DNA from: an uncultured Anaerolineaceae bacterium
GTDB lineage: Bacteria; Chloroflexota; Anaerolineae; Promineifilales; Promineifilaceae
DNA length: 26,468 nt
Assembly (NCBI GenBank): GCA_937967805.1
Contig: CALBTC010000354.1
Coordinates: 1 to 26,468, forward strand
Direction of reading: 5' to 3'
Each line of letters begins with the position of its first letter. Within the stretch, counting starts at the first letter, position 1. A model generated the notes under the pieces. The model made no database searches. It saw only the letters and a program-made list of their open reading frames with translations, and was not told the origin of the DNA. Both the position numbers and the translations under genes were made by a program. Positions 6,178 through 14,573 of this stretch are shown here, piece after piece.

Positions 6178-8637
6178 TTATTCCTTCTCTTCATCGACTT
6201 CATCAATCGTTTCTTTGCTTGCCTGGCTATCTTCCTTTGGATTAGAGGGAATCTTAACCAGCATCTGTTTTTTACCGTCGGCCACCGCAATCACGGTTTC
6301 CACATTGATGTCTTTGGAAATCAGGCCAAAATCTTGCAGCGTCCAGATTGTGGTAATGCGGTCGCTTAAATTTGGCCATTGGTCCTTGGCCCAAAGATAG
6401 CGGCGACGGCTAAACTGCCAAATCGGTTCTGGCTGGTACTTTGGTTCGTAATCGCAAAACTCTTGCCAGATTTCTTTGGAGTCCGTTTGAGGAAACAAAA
6501 TACCGAGCATCGCTTTTTGCACCACCGAGGCATCTCGCCCATGTTCCTCAGATACCCAATTAATGTGGTAATTGTGGATAAAGGTAAAAATACCAAAGTG
6601 TGAATAATCTTCAACATCCCGCAAAATCTGCTTGCGCTGTTCGAAGGCGGCCTGGTACGTTTCCTGAAGTTCTTTGCTCGGTTCCTCAATGCGCTCGTGA
6701 TGAGCAGCCTCACGCTCAAAAATTGTGGGCTCCAACTTATATAGGTAGCAAATGAGCGTGCGAATACGGTCCGGCCCCACATTAAATTTGGCAAATGCCC
6801 CTTCGTGAATCAAATCGTCCACGGCATGAACAATGCCACGTTGGCGTGCTTCATCATGAGCTCGCAGCAGCCCCAGCTGGCGCTCCAATTCGCTGGGCTG
6901 CAAGGGAGCCGGTGGCTTCACGATGGCGATATCAGAAAGTCTCTTGAAGCCACCATTGGCATTCACAAATTGAATGACGGTAATAATTGCGCCAAAGACA
7001 ACAATGACGCCCAGGGCCTCCGTTTTTTGCGTAATCAGAATAATCATCATGGCGTAGCTGGCAACCATGCCGCGCAGCCCGGCAAATTTAAGCGATCTGG
7101 CCTCGCCCGATCCCGGTTCAATGCCCCGCTCACGAATCGCATCATCCCGCACAAAAAAGACGGTTGTGCTGGTAATCACAAAAGCGCTGACAAAGCCAAA
7201 AGCATAATAAGATTCTACAATGACAACTTCACGGATGATGGGAATAAGAATAGCAGAGACGCCCCAGATCACGGCAATGCCGATGCGATCCTCCTCAAAA
7301 ATTCGGGGTAGCCGGCCCAGCCGGGCAGCGTTGGCGGCAACGGCCGCTCCGCCCACGTAACCACCCCCCTGTGCCAGCAGCAAAATAATAGCCAACAGCG
7401 TTCCGGCCACCACCAAAAAGACCTGGCCCGGCGTATCTTGAATAACGTTGTTAAGCTGGCGCGAAATAGCCAGATCGACGGCCACTTCATCAATGTATTC
7501 GCCGCGACTAAGGCCGGCCAATGGGTCCGGCTCTTCGCCTGTCACGCCTGCCAGCTCTTCTTCCGCCTGCTGGGCAAAGCGTAAATCGTAAAGGTCTCCG
7601 GCCGATTCTCGGTCTTGTTCGGTAATCCTGATTTCTTCTTCTGTGATGCCTCGGCCAAAGGTTTGGGCAGCGATAATTTCGTACTCAATCAGCAGGGTGC
7701 TGTACCCTTCGGTAGCGGGAATCTTCCACTGTTGGGCGGCAAACAACTGCACCACGCCGGTGCCAATCAAAAAGAAAGCAGCCAGCGACAGAGAAGTGTT
7801 AATGACTTTCCACTTGGGCCGGGCCGCATGTTTGCCGCTGGCAGGGATGACTTCATAGCCGGAAAAGCCCAACATGGCGCTGGACATGGAGCGGAAAAAG
7901 AGTTGGAAGAAGGCAACTGTACCAATTGCCGCAATATCTTGCTGCGCCCGAACCACATGTTCTGTAACGCCATTGGTTTCTAACCGGCTGACAATGCCTT
8001 CGGTTAAGAAAGCCCATTCGGGGTTGCCCATGGCGGTTCCCCCCACAATGCCCAGTGCGGCAACGGTGAACAGCGTAAACGCCCCGCCCCCAATAAGAAA
8101 GATGGGTACCGCTCGTTTAGGTCCTAAGGCCACCAACACAACCATGATAAAAAAGGCAAACAGTTCTGCCAGCACAATGCGGTAGGGGGCCAGCTCCGGC
8201 AAAAGCAGCATGGTCACATCGGACGCAGAAATGGAGCTGATGATGATGGTCAGGATGGCATCCAAAAAGAAAAGACTTGTGCCAATCCAGGAGAGCCAGC
8301 GCATTTTTGGCGGGCCAATTGCTTCTACGAGTGGGCCACTGCCGCCGGCGTTCGGCCGCAGATAAGCGCCTGCTTTGTAGGCGGGTACAATCCCTAAAAG
8401 TAGCAGTGCAGAAAGAACAATAAAAGCCAAGATGGCAATTTCATGATGCCCTTGGGCGCCGTGAATGGCAAGTAAGGTTTGGTAAGCCGCTACGCTGAAT
8501 GCATCGGCAGCAATTTCAAAGATCAGGGCTAAAACGCCCAGACCAGAACCACCCAACAGCAAACCTTCGACCAGTAGTTTGGGTAACTTCCGTTTTGCCG
8601 CTTCATTTTCTGCCGGGTTAACATAACTCTTAAACAT
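6178..8637 (-). CDS. Large APC-superfamily transporter with acidic insert and cytosolic C-terminal domain
   Basis: This is an 819-residue polytopic membrane protein. Residues 20-560 hold about 12 hydrophobic segments with the APC-type GGSG and GFSGYEV motifs seen in amino-acid permeases. Two parts are unusual. A hydrophilic acidic stretch (about 302-400, many Glu/Asp) interrupts the membrane core. A soluble C-terminal region of about 260 residues (560-819) matches no domain I recognise and ends in a Glu-rich tail. The ATG at 8637 (MFKSYV) is chosen because GGAGAAGAAAG lies directly before it. In-frame ATGs at 8658 and 8712 lack good ribosome sites. It is transcribed together with the ALDH7 gene downstream, pointing to import of an amino acid or amine that the dehydrogenase pathway degrades. 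No ACGGCCGT copies occur in it. Confidence 0.85.
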   Translation of the reverse strand: MFKSYVNPAENEAAKRKLPKLLVEGLLLGGSGLGVLALIFEIAADAFSVAAYQTLLAIHGAQGHHEIAILAFIVLSALLLLGIVPAYKAGAYLRPNAGGSGPLVEAIGPPKMRWLSWIGTSLFFLDAILTIIISSISASDVTMLLLPELAPYRIVLAELFAFFIMVVLVALGPKRAVPIFLIGGGAFTLFTVAALGIVGGTAMGNPEWAFLTEGIVSRLETNGVTEHVVRAQQDIAAIGTVAFFQLFFRSMSSAMLGFSGYEVIPASGKHAARPKWKVINTSLSLAAFFLIGTGVVQLFAAQQWKIPATEGYSTLLIEYEIIAAQTFGRGITEEEIRITEQDRESAGDLYDLRFAQQAEEELAGVTGEEPDPLAGLSRGEYIDEVAVDLAISRQLNNVIQDTPGQVFLVVAGTLLAIILLLAQGGGYVGGAAVAANAARLGRLPRIFEEDRIGIAVIWGVSAILIPIIREVVIVESYYAFGFVSAFVITSTTVFFVRDDAIRERGIEPGSGEARSLKFAGLRGMVASYAMMIILITQKTEALGVIVVFGAIITVIQFVNANGGFKRLSDIAIVKPPAPLQPSELERQLGLLRAHDEARQRGIVHAVDDLIHEGAFAKFNVGPDRIRTLICYLYKLEPTIFEREAAHHERIEEPSKELQETYQAAFEQRKQILRDVEDYSHFGIFTFIHNYHINWVSEEHGRDASVVQKAMLGILFPQTDSKEIWQEFCDYEPKYQPEPIWQFSRRRYLWAKDQWPNLSDRITTIWTLQDFGLISKDINVETVIAVADGKKQMLVKIPSNPKEDSQASKETIDEVDEEKE

Positions 8638-8953
8638 CTTTCTTCTCCAAAAATCCATTTCACATGGATCGCCCAAACTGGGGCTTTTATTTAGCTTGTT
8701 TGGATTGCACAAGTGGGGAGTGGGTTTGCTTCAAACAAGGGTCAATGCCTGGCTTTGCTAGAAAAATGGGTGTATTTGTATTTGATGATTAGGCATTAAT
8801 GGGATTATAGTTGATGGTGAATAGCGCGCCAATAAGAGCACAGGGCGCAGGCGACTTCGTAAACGGCAAAAGTCCTTAGAATTAGAAAATGCAAAGGCTA
8901 TGCGCGGTTTACGCAATTGACAAAAAGTTTAGGAGTAAGTCAGGAGGCTGGTT
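8638..8953. other. Divergent intergenic region between two APC transporter genes
   Basis: These 316 bases separate divergently transcribed permease genes. They contain the minus-strand promoter listed at 8804-8832 and the plus-strand ribosome site AGGAGG at 8942-8947. TTGACA at 8917-8922 has no matching -10 box, and TAGAAT at 8877-8882 has no matching -35 box, so the plus-strand promoter is not clear. Short inverted copies AATGCCT (8743-8749) and AGGCATT (8791-8797) flank the leader but are too short to claim as an operator. Confidence 0.5.
8804..8832 (-). promoter_or_regulatory. Promoter of the transporter-ALDH7 operon
   Basis: On the minus strand TTGGCG (8827-8832) is followed after exactly 17 bases by TATAAT (8804-8809), a perfect -10. 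Transcription would start near 8797, leaving a leader of about 160 bases before the ATG at 8637. No terminator hairpin was seen in that leader. Confidence 0.7.
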
Positions 8954-11260
8954 TTGCAAAATCAATTGGGTAAAGAGGAAATCACCCTAAGCCGAACATT
9001 GGGTTTGTTGGATGTAACCATGATTGGTGTGGGGGCGATGATTGGCGCTGGTATTTTTGTGTTGACCGGTATTGCGGCGGGCGAGGCGGGCCCGGCGCTG
9101 GTGCTGGCGTTTTTGCTGAACGGCATTGTGACAACGTTTACAGCTCTCTCATACGCGGAACTGGGGTCGTGTTTTCCGGAGGCAGGCGGCGGTTACCTGT
9201 GGGTGAAAGAAGGGTTGGGCGGCACGCAGGGCTTTTTGGCCGGGTGGATGAGTTGGTTTGCTCATGCGGTGGCTTGTTCTTTGTATGGGCTTGGATTCGG
9301 CCGTTTTGCCGTCGAAATTATTTCTTTGTGGTATCCGGCCGTACATGAGATTGCTCACCCGCTCACGTTGGGCATCATGGCGGTGATTGTGGTGCTGTTT
9401 GCCTACATTAACTTTCGCGGCGCCAGCGAAACTGGTTTGGTGGGCAATGTGGTAACAATTGCCAAGGTTGTGATCCTCGGCATTTTTATTGTCATTGGGT
9501 TTCGCGCCGTGGCAGCCCAGCCGAACTTGAATGTGTTTACGGACAATTTTTTGGCAAATGGTTTGCCCGGAGTGTTTGTGGCGATGGGTCTGACCTTTAT
9601 TGCTTTTGAAGGCTACGAAATCATTGCCCAAAGCGGTGAAGAGGTAAAGGACCCCAAGCGGAATATTCCTCGGGCTATATTTATTTCTATTATTGTTGTG
9701 GTAATTATTTACGTGCTTGTGGCTTTTGTGGCCATTGGCGCAGTGACGGTTCCGGCCAGCGCGGGCAACATTCCCGTCTGGGAATATTTGGCCCAAGCCC
9801 GGGAGGTAGCCATTGTGCGGGCGGCGGAACAATTTATGGGCCGCTGGGGCGGCATTTTGATTTTGATCAGCGGTTTGGCATCGACGATGTCGGCTCTGAA
9901 TGCCACCATCTATTCTTCTTCACGTGTGTCGTTTGCAATGGGGCGTGACAACAATTTGCCTGCCATTTTTGGCCGTGTTCATCCCAGGATGCATACACCT
10001 CATTATGCTGTGGCGATTTCGGCCGTTTTGATTATTGTGATGGCGCTGATCCTGCCGATTGATGAAGTGGCCAAGGCGGCGGACGTGATGTTCCTGTTTA
10101 TGTTTGCCCAGGTAAACATTGTGTTGATGACGCTGCGACGGCGGCGGCCGGACCTGGATCGCGGCTACTACGTGCCGTTTTTCCCCTGGCCGGCGGTGAT
10201 TGGCATTGTAACCAATATGGCGCTGGCCGGATTTTTGGCATTTGAAACGGGGCGGGTTGGTATTTTGACGGTGATTTGGATTGCCGGTGGGACGCTGCTG
10301 TACATGGGGTATTTTCGGGGTCGGGAAGAGATGGAACGGCCGAATGAAATTTTGCTCAAAGAAGCGCTGGTCTCCGTTGATTATTCCGTCCTGGTGCCGG
10401 TGGCCGATGTGCAGCACGCGAAGGAGCTTGGCCGCCTGGGCAGCCTGCTGGCCAAGGAGCAAAATGGGGAGGTGTTGGCCCTGCATGTGATTAAGGTGCC
10501 GCCGTCGTTGAGTTTGTCAGACGGCCGTCTATTCCTAAAAGAAGGGCGCGAGCCGTTAGAAAAAGTGATTGAGCAAGCGCGCGGCCATGAAGTGCCGGTT
10601 CACACCATGATTCGCCTGGGGCGCAATGTGGCCCAAGCGTTGATGAAAACCGTCTCGGAAAATGCCAGCGACATGATTTTGTTCGGCTGGCCGGGCACTT
10701 CAGGCACCAACACCTCTCTGTTTGGTTCGGTGATTGACAGCATTGTGGCCAATCCGCCGGCCGATGTGGCTATTGTGCGCTCCCGCCCGTATGAGCGGAT
10801 TCGTAAGATTGTAGTGCCTGTTGCCGGCGGTCCTAATTCAAGTTTGGCGGTGTATACGGCCGTTAGCCTGGCGCGTAATCTGCCGGAACCGGCTGACGTG
10901 GTCATGGTGCATGTGGCCGTGAATGGTCTGACGCAAATGGATGTGGAAGCGCGGGCCAACAACACCTTCCGCCGTGCTTCAAGCGGCGTACAATACGAGC
11001 GGTTAACGCAAGAAGTTGTTAACGCAGAAACACCCGTTGCCGGTATTCTGGAAGCTGGGAAAAGTGCCGACATGATTGTGATCGGCGCCACGCGCGAGAC
11101 GCTTTTCCGCAATTTGCTGCTGGGGAACGTTTCGCAGCAGGTGGCCGAACAGGCGCACTGCCCCGTTGTTTTGGTGAAACGGCGCAGCACCATTTTGGAA
11201 TCTGTGCTGCGAGAGACGGTGCTGCCGCCTGTTCTTACGTCTAACAAGCTGAAAAAATAG
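8954..11260 (+). CDS. APC amino-acid permease fused to two UspA domains
   Basis: This is a 768-residue fusion. Residues 1 to about 450 form an APC permease with 12 likely membrane segments; the first shows the family motif GVGAMIGAGIFVLTG, and FEGYE marks the mid-core substrate region. About residues 466-605 and 612-745 are two universal stress (UspA) domains facing the cytosol. The first has an intact ATP-binding pattern G-2x-G-9x-G-S (GWPG...LFGS); the second (GATRE...LLLGNVS) is degenerate. Such permease-UspA fusions occur in archaea and Chloroflexota, where nucleotide binding may gate transport. Translation starts at TTG: AGGAGG lies six bases before it and no ATG competes upstream. Its substrate is unknown. 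It diverges from another APC transporter operon. Confidence 0.9.
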   Translation: MQNQLGKEEITLSRTLGLLDVTMIGVGAMIGAGIFVLTGIAAGEAGPALVLAFLLNGIVTTFTALSYAELGSCFPEAGGGYLWVKEGLGGTQGFLAGWMSWFAHAVACSLYGLGFGRFAVEIISLWYPAVHEIAHPLTLGIMAVIVVLFAYINFRGASETGLVGNVVTIAKVVILGIFIVIGFRAVAAQPNLNVFTDNFLANGLPGVFVAMGLTFIAFEGYEIIAQSGEEVKDPKRNIPRAIFISIIVVVIIYVLVAFVAIGAVTVPASAGNIPVWEYLAQAREVAIVRAAEQFMGRWGGILILISGLASTMSALNATIYSSSRVSFAMGRDNNLPAIFGRVHPRMHTPHYAVAISAVLIIVMALILPIDEVAKAADVMFLFMFAQVNIVLMTLRRRRPDLDRGYYVPFFPWPAVIGIVTNMALAGFLAFETGRVGILTVIWIAGGTLLYMGYFRGREEMERPNEILLKEALVSVDYSVLVPVADVQHAKELGRLGSLLAKEQNGEVLALHVIKVPPSLSLSDGRLFLKEGREPLEKVIEQARGHEVPVHTMIRLGRNVAQALMKTVSENASDMILFGWPGTSGTNTSLFGSVIDSIVANPPADVAIVRSRPYERIRKIVVPVAGGPNSSLAVYTAVSLARNLPEPADVVMVHVAVNGLTQMDVEARANNTFRRASSGVQYERLTQEVVNAETPVAGILEAGKSADMIVIGATRETLFRNLLLGNVSQQVAEQAHCPVVLVKRRSTILESVLRETVLPPVLTSNKLKK

Positions 11261-11269
11261 GTTTTTGGC

Positions 11270-11308
11270 AGCCGTTCGGAAAAATAGCGATTTCGGAACC
11301 GAACGGCT
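11270..11308. terminator. Bidirectional terminator candidate between convergent genes
   Basis: AGCCGTTCGG (11270-11279) and CCGAACGGCT (11299-11308) form a perfect 10-bp stem with a 19-base loop. It sits ten bases after the permease stop codon and about 55 bases beyond the stop of the convergent stalk-protein gene. The U-runs are poor, so termination efficiency is uncertain. Confidence 0.55.
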
Positions 11309-11362
11309 ACTTTAAGCCCATTCGCCAACTCCGCTAACTAATTTGCCAATGGGCAGTTGCAC

Positions 11363-12190
11363 TTAAGGACCGGGGGAAGGGGTAAAGGTAGGGATTGGTG
11401 ATGGTGTGAAGCTATTCGTTGGCGTGCTAGAAGGTCGCGGTGTAGGGCTGGGCAAGGGTGTTATGTCCGGCGTGTTGCTGGGGATGGGGGTATTGGTGCT
11501 GGTTGGTGGCAGGGTGGGGGTATTGCTGGGTAATAGCGTAGACGTAGAGACAGGCGTATGCGTGCTGCTGGGGATGAGGGTGTTGGTGCTGGTTGGCCGC
11601 GGAGTATGTGTATGCGTAGGCGTTTGTATGGGGGACGGTGGTGTCGGTGTGAAATAAGGCGGCACGGCAGTGGGCGTGGCGGTGGAAACGGGAACGGCCG
11701 TACTCGTCCTGGTTGGCGTGGCAGAACCGGTAGATGTCGGGGTTGCTGGGGTGGGAACGGCCGTGTTGGTTCTGCTTGGCGTTGCCGTGCGAGAAGGTGT
11801 AGCTGTATTCGGTTCACCGGTAGGTGAGGCCGTGCGGGAGGGCGTGGCCGTTGGCGGGAAAGGAATAGGCGTTTGGGGAATGGCGGTCCCTGTTTTTCGC
11901 AGCTGCGACTCGTCCTCTTCAGAAGCGGCGGCGATCGTGGGATCGAGCGGGGCAAACTCAAAGTCGTACTCATCGCCGTAATCGGCACTGCATTGGGCTA
12001 ACATGTTGGCTTGCAGGGAGCGTAACGGCCGTAAATTAAGCCCCAACCACATTGCTGTGAAAATGCAGGCAAAATTGATGAGCAGCGCCAGCAGCAGCAA
12101 GGCATACATATTTCGCCGCGAATTTTGCGTATTTTGTGTTTCTGCCGGACCAGATAGCTCGGCGGGAGGAATCATCGGTGAAGAACGCAT
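11363..12190 (-). CDS. Membrane-anchored Thr/Pro-rich stalk protein, coupled to the histidine kinase
   Basis: This 275-residue protein has a short polar N-terminus, one membrane segment (about 28-52, LLLLALLINF core), and an acidic region (DYGDEYDFEF). About 170 residues made almost only of Thr, Pro, Ser and Ala follow to the C-terminus. The repetitive part reads as variants of TPTPSRT, STNTPIPSNTP and PSSTHTP, like a mucin or cell-wall-spanning stalk, and would lie outside the cell. No catalytic domain is visible. Its ATG overlaps the stop of the kinase gene (TGATG, one shared base), so translation is coupled. That suggests a role with the sensor, for example as an external tether or a signal-related surface protein, but this is inference. 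The gene is real and not just low-complexity noise, because the start is fused to the kinase stop and the N-terminal half is not repetitive. Confidence 0.8.
   Translation of the reverse strand: MRSSPMIPPAELSGPAETQNTQNSRRNMYALLLLALLINFACIFTAMWLGLNLRPLRSLQANMLAQCSADYGDEYDFEFAPLDPTIAAASEEDESQLRKTGTAIPQTPIPFPPTATPSRTASPTGEPNTATPSRTATPSRTNTAVPTPATPTSTGSATPTRTSTAVPVSTATPTAVPPYFTPTPPSPIQTPTHTHTPRPTSTNTLIPSSTHTPVSTSTLLPSNTPTLPPTSTNTPIPSNTPDITPLPSPTPRPSSTPTNSFTPSPIPTFTPSPGP
11471..11596 (-). repeat. Imperfect 90-bp-period duplication inside the stalk gene
   Basis: Bases 11471-11506 recur at 11561-11596 with three differences in 36, a period of 90 bases or 30 codons. A second pair with a period of about 63 bases covers the two GGAACGGCCGT blocks at 11691 and 11754. 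The repeats encode Thr/Pro stretches and suggest growth of the stalk by slippage or unequal recombination. Confidence 0.7.
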
Positions 12191-14451
12191 CAGGCCGGCT
12201 CCGCCAGCGGCAGTTCAATAGAAAACGTGCTGCCAACCCCTAATTCACTGTCTACGCTTACTTTGCCCTCATGTAGCTCTACAACCGTGCGTGTAATGTA
12301 CAGTCCCAGGCCCACACCGCGTGCGGCAAAATTAATGTTGTTATTTGCCCGGAAAAAGCGGTTAAACAAATAAGGATGATCGGCCACAGCAATGCCTATG
12401 CCGTTGTCTAACACGTCCAGGCGCATGCTGCCATTTTGTTTTTGAATGCACAGCTCTACATGGCCACCTTCCGGCGTGTAGGTTAACGCGTTGCTCAATA
12501 GATTTTCAATGGCGCGGCCTAAATGTTCTGCATCAGCTTCCAGCCACAGCTCTTCGTCTGGCAGGGTGGTGTCCAGGGCGATTGCCTTTTGTTCAAAGCG
12601 ATCACGCCAGCGGGTAATGGCGCTATCTGCCAGGCTCTGGATATTCACCCGCTTTTTGTTCATGGAAATCGTGCCGGCTTCAATTTCTGAGATTTTAATA
12701 AGCTGGTCGATGTGGTGTTCCAGCTCGGCGCTGCCTTTGTTGATGTAATCGATAAATTGCTTCTGGTTCTCATCCAGGTGGCCATTGGCTTTGGCCTGCA
12801 TCAGGTTGGTGTACGCTTTGATCACGGTTAACGGGGTGCGCAGCTCGTGAGAGATGGAGGTAATAAAGGCCGACTTCAGATTGTCTGCTTCTACCTCGCG
12901 GGTAATGTCGCGCATCACAATCACGTTGCCGATTCGCTCATCGCTTTTGTCGATAACCGGTGCAGAAAGCGCGCTGAGGACGCGATTGCCCAACTGGTAA
13001 CGTCTTGGACGCAGGCTGCTGTTGGGCAGCGTGAGCAGGTCGCTCATCGTGGTAATCTCGTTTTGGGACTGGCTATTGACAGCCGGATTTAGTTCGCGCA
13101 CGGGGCCGGAAAAGAAATCTTGGGCCAGATCGGCCAGCAGTTTTTCCGCAGCCGGATTGACGCTCAAAATATTGTCATGCGTGTCCAACACAATGATGCC
13201 GTCGACAATGCTGTCTAGAATCGCTTTAAGCTGGCTGCGCTGTTCGTCCAGCGTCTGATTTTGCTTGGCCAGGGTGGCTGTCATGGTGTCAAATGAGCGA
13301 GAGAGCAGCCCGATTTCATCGCTGCCCTGCAGGTTAGATCGACGGTTGAGGTCTCCTTTGGTGACGGCAACGGCCGTATCCACCAAATAATGAATCGGGT
13401 CCGTAATGCGCCGGGCAATGAGAAAGCCGCCGATGAAAACGGCCACTATCGCTAAGGTGAAGATTGCGGTGAACTGCTGCCGGCTGACGGCCACCGTGCT
13501 CACGATGAAGTTGCTAGGCAGTGCCACACTGTACATGCCAAACGATTGCCCGCGCAGCCGCCAATCGCCGAAGGCCAGCACGTATTGCTGGTCCAACACT
13601 TCCAGGCGGCGCAAGGGAACCTGCCGGCTGGCCGTGCTGGTTACCAATTCATACTGCTCCGGTGTTACTGCCAGTTCGGCAATGACCTCGCTAAATATTT
13701 CTGGGTCGTCCTGGTAGAGGGCATTAATGCCAACCTCACCACCGCCTAACGACGTGTCCAGCACGTTGCCTTGCGTATCGTAAAGCGTGACGCGGGCTAC
13801 GGCATTGAGCGTTAGCTCCAGCATCATGCGGCGACTGTAGGTGCCCACCATGGCCACGCCAACCTGTTCCCCCCGGAAAAACATCGGCGTAAGGGTAAAG
13901 ATCATTAAGCCATTGTCGGTATCGGTAATAAAGACGCGCCGGTTGCCTTGGGCATCCTCTTCGTTGCGCAGCGCCTTTTGCACGGCTGCCACGCCGGAAA
14001 AATCTGCGCCGCTGGTTGTGACGCCCTGCGTATCGGTCGAGGAGCTGACGCGCCGCCATCCGTACATTTCGACGCCATCCATGTTAAGCAGCAAAACAGC
14101 ATCCGTATTGCTGTTAATGATTATTTGGGGAGCAAGTTCAGCCAGCGTGGCGGGATCATCGGCGGCAACGGCCGCAGGAATGCCAGACGTACCAACAACG
14201 GTGCGCAACGTTTGCAGCCTTTGATCTTCGTGGCGTACCATTCCTTCGGCGACAATCTGGCCAGCATCGAGCAATTGGTTCGTAATGCGCTCTTCCAACG
14301 AGCTGGCAACGAGGTTGGTCACCACAAAAGCGCCGACACTGGCCACGACCAGTGTCAGCAGAAAGTACGGCAGTATAATTTTAGTACCAATGCTCAATCC
14401 GAACCTGGTACCGGTGGCAGTGAGCCGTGAGGGTAAATTTTGATACTTCAT
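12190..14451 (-). CDS. Membrane sensor histidine kinase (double-CACHE-like, HAMP, PAS, HisKA, HATPase)
   Basis: This is a 753-residue sensor kinase. TM1 lies at about 24-48, a large extracytoplasmic sensor at 50-325 has double-CACHE character, and TM2 is at about 326-346. HAMP follows (about 347-400), then a PAS domain (about 405-520). HisKA carries the phospho-acceptor His535 in SHELRTPLT, and the ATPase domain shows N-box NALTYTPEG, G1 DNGIGI and G2 GVGLGLYI. All catalytic motifs are intact. No response regulator gene is adjacent, so its partner is elsewhere or the downstream stalk protein is part of the pathway. The ATG at 14451 has no clear Shine-Dalgarno, but the frame around TM1 offers no better ATG. 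An inverted repeat in the divergent upstream region (14471-14540) may control it and the NUDIX gene. Confidence 0.93.
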   Translation of the reverse strand: MKYQNLPSRLTATGTRFGLSIGTKIILPYFLLTLVVASVGAFVVTNLVASSLEERITNQLLDAGQIVAEGMVRHEDQRLQTLRTVVGTSGIPAAVAADDPATLAELAPQIIINSNTDAVLLLNMDGVEMYGWRRVSSSTDTQGVTTSGADFSGVAAVQKALRNEEDAQGNRRVFITDTDNGLMIFTLTPMFFRGEQVGVAMVGTYSRRMMLELTLNAVARVTLYDTQGNVLDTSLGGGEVGINALYQDDPEIFSEVIAELAVTPEQYELVTSTASRQVPLRRLEVLDQQYVLAFGDWRLRGQSFGMYSVALPSNFIVSTVAVSRQQFTAIFTLAIVAVFIGGFLIARRITDPIHYLVDTAVAVTKGDLNRRSNLQGSDEIGLLSRSFDTMTATLAKQNQTLDEQRSQLKAILDSIVDGIIVLDTHDNILSVNPAAEKLLADLAQDFFSGPVRELNPAVNSQSQNEITTMSDLLTLPNSSLRPRRYQLGNRVLSALSAPVIDKSDERIGNVIVMRDITREVEADNLKSAFITSISHELRTPLTVIKAYTNLMQAKANGHLDENQKQFIDYINKGSAELEHHIDQLIKISEIEAGTISMNKKRVNIQSLADSAITRWRDRFEQKAIALDTTLPDEELWLEADAEHLGRAIENLLSNALTYTPEGGHVELCIQKQNGSMRLDVLDNGIGIAVADHPYLFNRFFRANNNINFAARGVGLGLYITRTVVELHEGKVSVDSELGVGSTFSIELPLAEPA

Positions 14452-14470
14452 CTATCGTATGGTATCGGAT

Positions 14471-14540
14471 TTACCAGAGGCGACGGGTTAAGGTGACGTG
14501 AAAAATAGGACTTTTGGCCTACAGGATTTTCCTCTGGTAA
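14471..14540. promoter_or_regulatory. Split inverted repeat in the kinase/NUDIX divergent promoter region
   Basis: TTACCAGAGG (14471-14480) and CCTCTGGTAA (14531-14540) are perfect 10-base inverted copies. They are 60 bases apart start to start, close to a whole number of helical turns. Each lies 20-35 bases from one of the two divergent start codons. This would suit two bound regulator molecules bridging by a loop, or a large hairpin. No regulator is identified. Confidence 0.5.
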
Positions 14541-14573
14541 TGAATGGAATATTTTTGCTGTTTTGGAGGGATA

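Noticed and set aside
8917..8922. TTGACA as the -35 of the APC-UspA gene
   Set aside because: No -10 box follows at 16-18 bases; the corresponding place holds the ribosome site region.
11406..11981. Plus-strand Gly/Val-rich frames opposite the stalk gene
   Set aside because: They are the complement of Thr/Pro repeats; the stalk frame is supported by coupling to the kinase and by a membrane helix.
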